DNA from: Chrysomallon squamiferum
Taxonomy: Eukaryota > Mollusca > Gastropoda > Neomphalida > Peltospiridae
Assembly (NCBI GenBank): GCA_012295275.1
Contig: CM022675.1
Span: forward strand, 6,663,332 to 6,685,831
DNA length: 22,500 nt
Direction of reading: 5' to 3'
How positions within the stretch are numbered: position 1 is the first letter of the stretch; the number at the start of each line of letters is the position of its first letter. Shown piece after piece: positions 19,388 through 22,500 of the stretch. A program made the translations under genes and the position numbers. The notes beneath the pieces were generated by a model, which ran no database searches, was not told the origin of the DNA, and worked only from the letters and a program-made list of their open reading frames with translations.

Positions 19388-20030
19388 ACCCCCAAAACAA
19401 GAATACTTTAACAACTGTGACTTAACCTATTCCTTGAGTGATTTCATCATTTTAAGACTAATTTTATAAACTGATAATTAAAATAAAATAAGAAATATGA
19501 TATAATGCAATATAATACAATACAATACAATAAATAATAAAATAAAACAAAATACAATCAGTGATAGTGGGTTTGAACTATAACAGATTTTCGTTATTTT
19601 ATTACAGAGCTCTATAATATATTTACAATATAGAAGATCCGATTCCTTCTAGTTTTCCTAGTATTTCCAAGACAGGACCAATGTTTCCTACATCTATATA
19701 GAACTTAAATATGTATACTACTGCATGATTGATGGAAAACTAATTTTAAAATATTAAACAAAGTTTACAACGTTTACAAACTTCACCAGTATACACGGGA
19801 ATGCATGTGAGCACAACAACAATAACAACAATAATAGTAATTGGAAGAGGAAAAAGAAACAGAGCTCTAATAATGAAATCCAATCTCAGATTTTTAAGTC
19901 TTAAATGATAAATCAAAATTTCAAGTGCAAGATATTCTCCAAATGCAACACAGTGGAGTCAGTATTTCTCTTTTTGAATTTTCCTCCTGTTCAATTTGTA
20001 AGCGGAGAGTATTCTCTTCATTTTACAGAC
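19388..20030 (+). repeat. Array unit 3, diverged relative
   Basis: Aligns to the later part of units 1 and 2. GCATGTGAGCACAA (19803-19816) and CTCTAATAATGAAATCC (19865-19881) recur in order, as do TTAAATGATAA (19901) and ATTTCAA, with many substitutions between. ATTTCATCATTTTAAGAC (19441-19458) recurs exactly at 21951-21968 in the last unit. It contains no young microsatellite other than AATACAATAC-type repeats. Confidence 0.8.
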
Positions 20031-20139
20031 AGCATCTACATAATGAAGCATTTCAAATTACTACACATATGAGAGAACTGGTGCAGATACAAGAAACTCA
20101 AACACTCCTCATTATTGTCTGCTTGTTTTAAATAAAATG

Positions 20140-20144
<5 letters not shown>

Positions 20145-20192
<48 letters not shown>
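20145..20192 (+). repeat. Poly-A tract (A48) after AATAAA
   Basis: 48 uninterrupted A. AATAAA lies at 20131-20136, only 8 nt upstream. The arrangement resembles the 3' end of a retroposed transcript, but AATAAA is common by chance here and no retroposed gene body or target duplication is visible. Confidence 0.93.
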
Positions 20193-20194
<2 letters not shown>

Positions 20195-20600
20195 AAACTA
20201 ACGAAAACAAAAATGGCTGTGTTCCTTCTTCGTTGTATTAATTTTTCTTTTTTCCACTGGCGTAGAGAAAACACTTCCAATATTTAACTTACAAAACAAA
20301 ATCCTGATGCAAATGAGCAACACAGTTCGTGATACTAATTAGATTTACATTAACTTGTGTAACTCGGCATCGACCAATCTAAGTAAAATAGATTTGTAAA
20401 TCATTCTGGAATAGTATTCCGTTTCTAGATAAATGATATGTTTTTCTTACAAATCTACTTTTAACGTAACAAAATAAATATATAATTGATAGATAATTAA
20501 CAAGGATAATGTATTTCTGACAGTTTTCATATATACATATTCTTTTTTTTTTTTTTCCTTAATTTTTAATATTATTTCAAATTAGAGGGAGGTATTGGTT
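20193..20600. other. Non-coding stretch with nested dyad
   Basis: AT-rich DNA without a gene. Contains the nested inverted repeat at 20389-20457 and a T14 run near 20543-20556. Confidence 0.5.
20389..20457. other. Nested inverted repeat (11 + 6 + 6 bp)
   Basis: TAGATTTGTAA (20389-20399) is the exact complement of TTACAAATCTA (20447-20457). Directly inside, ATCATT (20400-20405) pairs with AATGAT (20432-20437). At the centre GGAATAGTATTCC (20408-20420) is a palindrome around one base. The left arm is a continuous 17-base strand; the right arm has a 9-nt bulge. A strong candidate for local folding if transcribed. Confidence 0.75.
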
Positions 20601-20604
20601 TTAT

Positions 20605-20606
<2 letters not shown>

Positions 20607-20643
<37 letters not shown>
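20607..20643. repeat. Poly-T tract (T37)
   Basis: 37 uninterrupted T, just before array unit 4. Confidence 0.95.
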
Positions 20644-21026
20644 CGACATATATAATTTATATTTTCTGTATATTCTATTTTCAACAGATATAATTTACAA
20701 ACGTCATTGTAACAAGAGAAACTTCGACTATAAATAATTAACAATGGTGTTCTTGGACTAAAATTAAAAAGTATTTCATTACAGAAATACCAGGAGTCTT
20801 CTTGAGCTACAGTAATCGGAGAATTATTCGAGACATGAGAAACTAAAAACTTTCTACAATATTTAATACTTGTTTTAAAATAAATACTTAATAAATAAAT
20901 ATTAAATGATAAACAAAAAATTTCAAATGGAAAGAATAGTTATTATTGTTGTTGTTATTTTTCAATTTAAAAGTAAAGAATATTTTCTTTACAATTTAGA
21001 AAAAAAAAAAAAAAAAAAAAAAAAAA
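20644..21026 (+). repeat. Array unit 4, strongly diverged, ending in A27
   Basis: GGTGTTCTTGGACTAAAA (20744) resembles AGTGTTCTTGGACAAAAA of unit 1, and ATTAAATGATAAACAAAAA (20901) then TTTCAAATGGAA (20920) match the anchor shared by units 1-3. Ends in an uninterrupted A27 run (21000-21026). Confidence 0.65.
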
Positions 21027-21261
21027 GGACAGCCGCTAATTATCGATAATGAGAAATATGTGACGAGTTTTCTTGGAAGAGAACAAGAATCTGTACTGTG
21101 TCATTCTAATAGAACACATAACATGTATTCTTGAAATAGAAGATGTAGTGTTTCGATGCAATGACATTACTTCGTGATAGAAATAATACGTATTTACAAG
21201 ATTTCACAATAACATTTCAGTTATCTAGAGCCGACAAGAAAAACACACTTCTATATATGTG

Positions 21262-21480
21262 AAGGACAGCAACATTTTTGTGTCTGTTGCAAGCAAGATG
21301 ACTGTAACTGATTTCAAAACAGACCAATCTACATTACATACTAATGAGAAATAAATAATAATAAAGATGATGATCATGATAAAAATAAAATATTAAAAAA
21401 CGACACTACAAAATTGGAGATTACCTACAGTTATCTACAGTTATCTACATTGTTAAATAAATAATCAAACTAACAAAATC
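21262..21480 (+). repeat. ~200-bp duplicated segment, copy A
   Basis: AAGGACAGCAACATTTTTGT starts at 21262 and recurs at 21660. The shared order includes GCAAGCAAGATGACTGTAA, then AATGAGAAATAAAT, AATAAAGATGATGATnATGAT and ACACTACAAAATTG. Near its end CTACAGTTAT repeats with a 10-bp period (21425-21444). The two copies are 398 bp apart. Confidence 0.88.
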
Positions 21481-21606
21481 AGTCCCATTTTGTATTCATT
21501 TTTGTTCTTTTTGTTCTTTTTTTTTTTTATATTTAATTTTCCGGCTTTATAATTTACTTTTTTTTTCGTACGGACAGTTGAAAATAAAAATAAACAATGA
21601 CTAGAT

Positions 21607-21850
21607 TTTTTTTGTGTCTATTGCAATGACAAGATGACTGTAATTGATTTTTGTATGGCAAGGACAGCAACATTTTTGTGTCTATTGCAAGCAAGATGAC
21701 TGTAATTGATTTCAAAAATACCCAATCTGCATAACATAATAATGAGAAATAAATTATAATAAAGATGATGATGATGATAAGAATTTAAAAAAAGAAAGAA
21801 AAAAGACACTACAAAATTGTAGATTACCTATGATAGTACAACGAGAAAAA
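21607..21850 (+). repeat. ~200-bp duplicated segment, copy B plus fragment
   Basis: A short fragment (TTTTGTGTCTATTGCAATGA, 21609-21628, then AAGATGACTGTAATTGATTT) precedes the full copy starting at 21660. The segment is therefore present two and a fraction times. Just upstream CGTACGGACAGTTGAAAA (21568-21585) resembles the start of array units 1 and 2, linking this block to the array. Confidence 0.85.
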
Positions 21851-21881
21851 AAAGAAGTTAGTTATTTGTTCTAGTAGCAGT

Positions 21882-21898
21882 AAAGACGTTACGTCTTT
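21882..21898. other. 17-bp palindrome AAAGACGTTACGTCTTT
   Basis: AAAGACGT and ACGTCTTT are exact complements around a single central T. It contains two ACGT cores; no known function is assignable. Confidence 0.6.
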
Positions 21899-21914
21899 GT
21901 TCTCACAATGCCTG

Positions 21915-22278
21915 GCAATATAACAAAACTAAAATTCTACTCCTTGACCGATTTCATCATTTTAAGACACATTTTAAAAAACTAAAAGTTAAAATAAGAA
22001 ACATTGTGTAAAGAAATATAAGGCAGTATAATACAACACAATTTAATAAATAATGAAACAAAACCAATTACAATACAGTCTGTGTTATACTATTACAAAT
22101 TTTCTCAGTTTTATCACAAGTCTTAACAAACAAATTACAGAAAGAATTCTTTATCATGGCCTAGTCATTTTCAGAACAGGGCCAGAATATCCTACATCTA
22201 AACACTACTCATTCAATATACGATTATATCTCAACAAAGTCTGCAGTATTTACATTTATGAACTATGCATGTAACAAG

Positions 22279-22331
<53 letters not shown>

Positions 22332-22500
22332 CAACAACAACAACAACAACAACAAAAATAATAATAATAAAGAAAGAAGAAGTAATAAAATTATATCTAA
22401 TATTGATAAATGTTAAATGATAAGACAAATTTCAAACGAAAGGAATTCTGCAGACATATTTATTTTAAATGTGGAGAATATTTGTTTTATGTTACAGATA
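21915..22500 (+). repeat. Array unit 6, relative of unit 3, cut by window end
   Basis: ATTTCATCATTTTAAGAC at 21951 equals unit 3 at 19441 (offset 2,510). TTAAATGATAA at 22413 equals unit 3 at 19901 (offset 2,512), so the two are collinear over about 600 bp. GGAGAATATTTGTTTT near the end matches GGAGAGTATTCTCTTC of unit 3. A TAA/CAA microsatellite has been inserted or expanded within it. Confidence 0.8.
22279..22370. repeat. (TAA)n-(CAA)n-(TAA)n compound microsatellite
   Basis: About sixteen TAA units (22279-22327), then about nine CAA units (22328-22353), then AATAAT. The minus-strand Ile/Val-rich frame through it is an artefact. Confidence 0.95.

Noticed and set aside
19925-20131. + strand frame of 68 codons ending at the AATAAA before A48
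   Set aside because: Tempting as the end of a retroposed gene, but the start is not ATG and no motif is seen. The related segment near 22430 does not show a preserved frame.
17030-21150. Heat-shock-element-like TTCnnGAA strings
   Set aside because: The recurrent TTCTAG..GAAC strings do not keep the TTC-2-GAA spacing; they are better explained as copies of the array's internal motif.

Overview
The window is strongly AT-rich non-coding DNA from a eukaryote, most likely an animal. Long, often perfect microsatellites of every unit size from 1 to 5 bases are packed through it: (TC)63, (AC)23, an (AG)n of 89 bp, GACA/GATA blocks, TTA, GAT, ACT and GTA blocks, TAAAA and TTTA blocks. Several minisatellites and locally duplicated segments add to this. 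The mix of GACA/GATA tetranucleotides with long triplet arrays reminds me of cephalopod (octopus or squid) intergenic or intronic DNA. That is an impression from style, not proof; another marine invertebrate is possible. I find no protein-coding gene, exon, tRNA or rRNA that I can support. The longer open frames are translations of simple repeats, or anonymous frames with no recognisable motif.

Layout. 1-1150: T/TTA-rich start, a 10-bp phased repeat (411-460), and about 2.5 tandem copies of a ~185-bp unit. 1523-3693: two copies of one interspersed repeat of about 330 bp in opposite orientation, each ending in a long TC/GA microsatellite and separated by about 1.3 kb, so this is a large imperfect inverted repeat. 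3694-7140: purine blocks, an AT/ACAT block, a TAG block and a TCTG/TCTA block, with single-copy-looking DNA between. Five perfect TGACGTCA palindromes lie in 1.15-6.4 kb. 7591-8220: a stretch rich in G+T on the + strand. 8925-10205: compound triplet arrays. 10921-11345: a 41-bp minisatellite. 12808-13395: a GTA array with higher-order repeats. 13927: a possible hAT transposon end. 14855-15330: a decayed ~40-bp minisatellite.

16959-22500: a local array of related segments. Two are near-identical, 1.17 and 1.26 kb long, head to tail. Three or more older, diverged relatives follow, the last cut by the window edge. A nested inverted repeat sits at 20389-20457 and an A48 tract, placed just after AATAAA, at 20145-20192.

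No genes work together here. The main content is layered local duplication, one inverted repeat pair that would fold if transcribed, and a few motif clusters of uncertain function.
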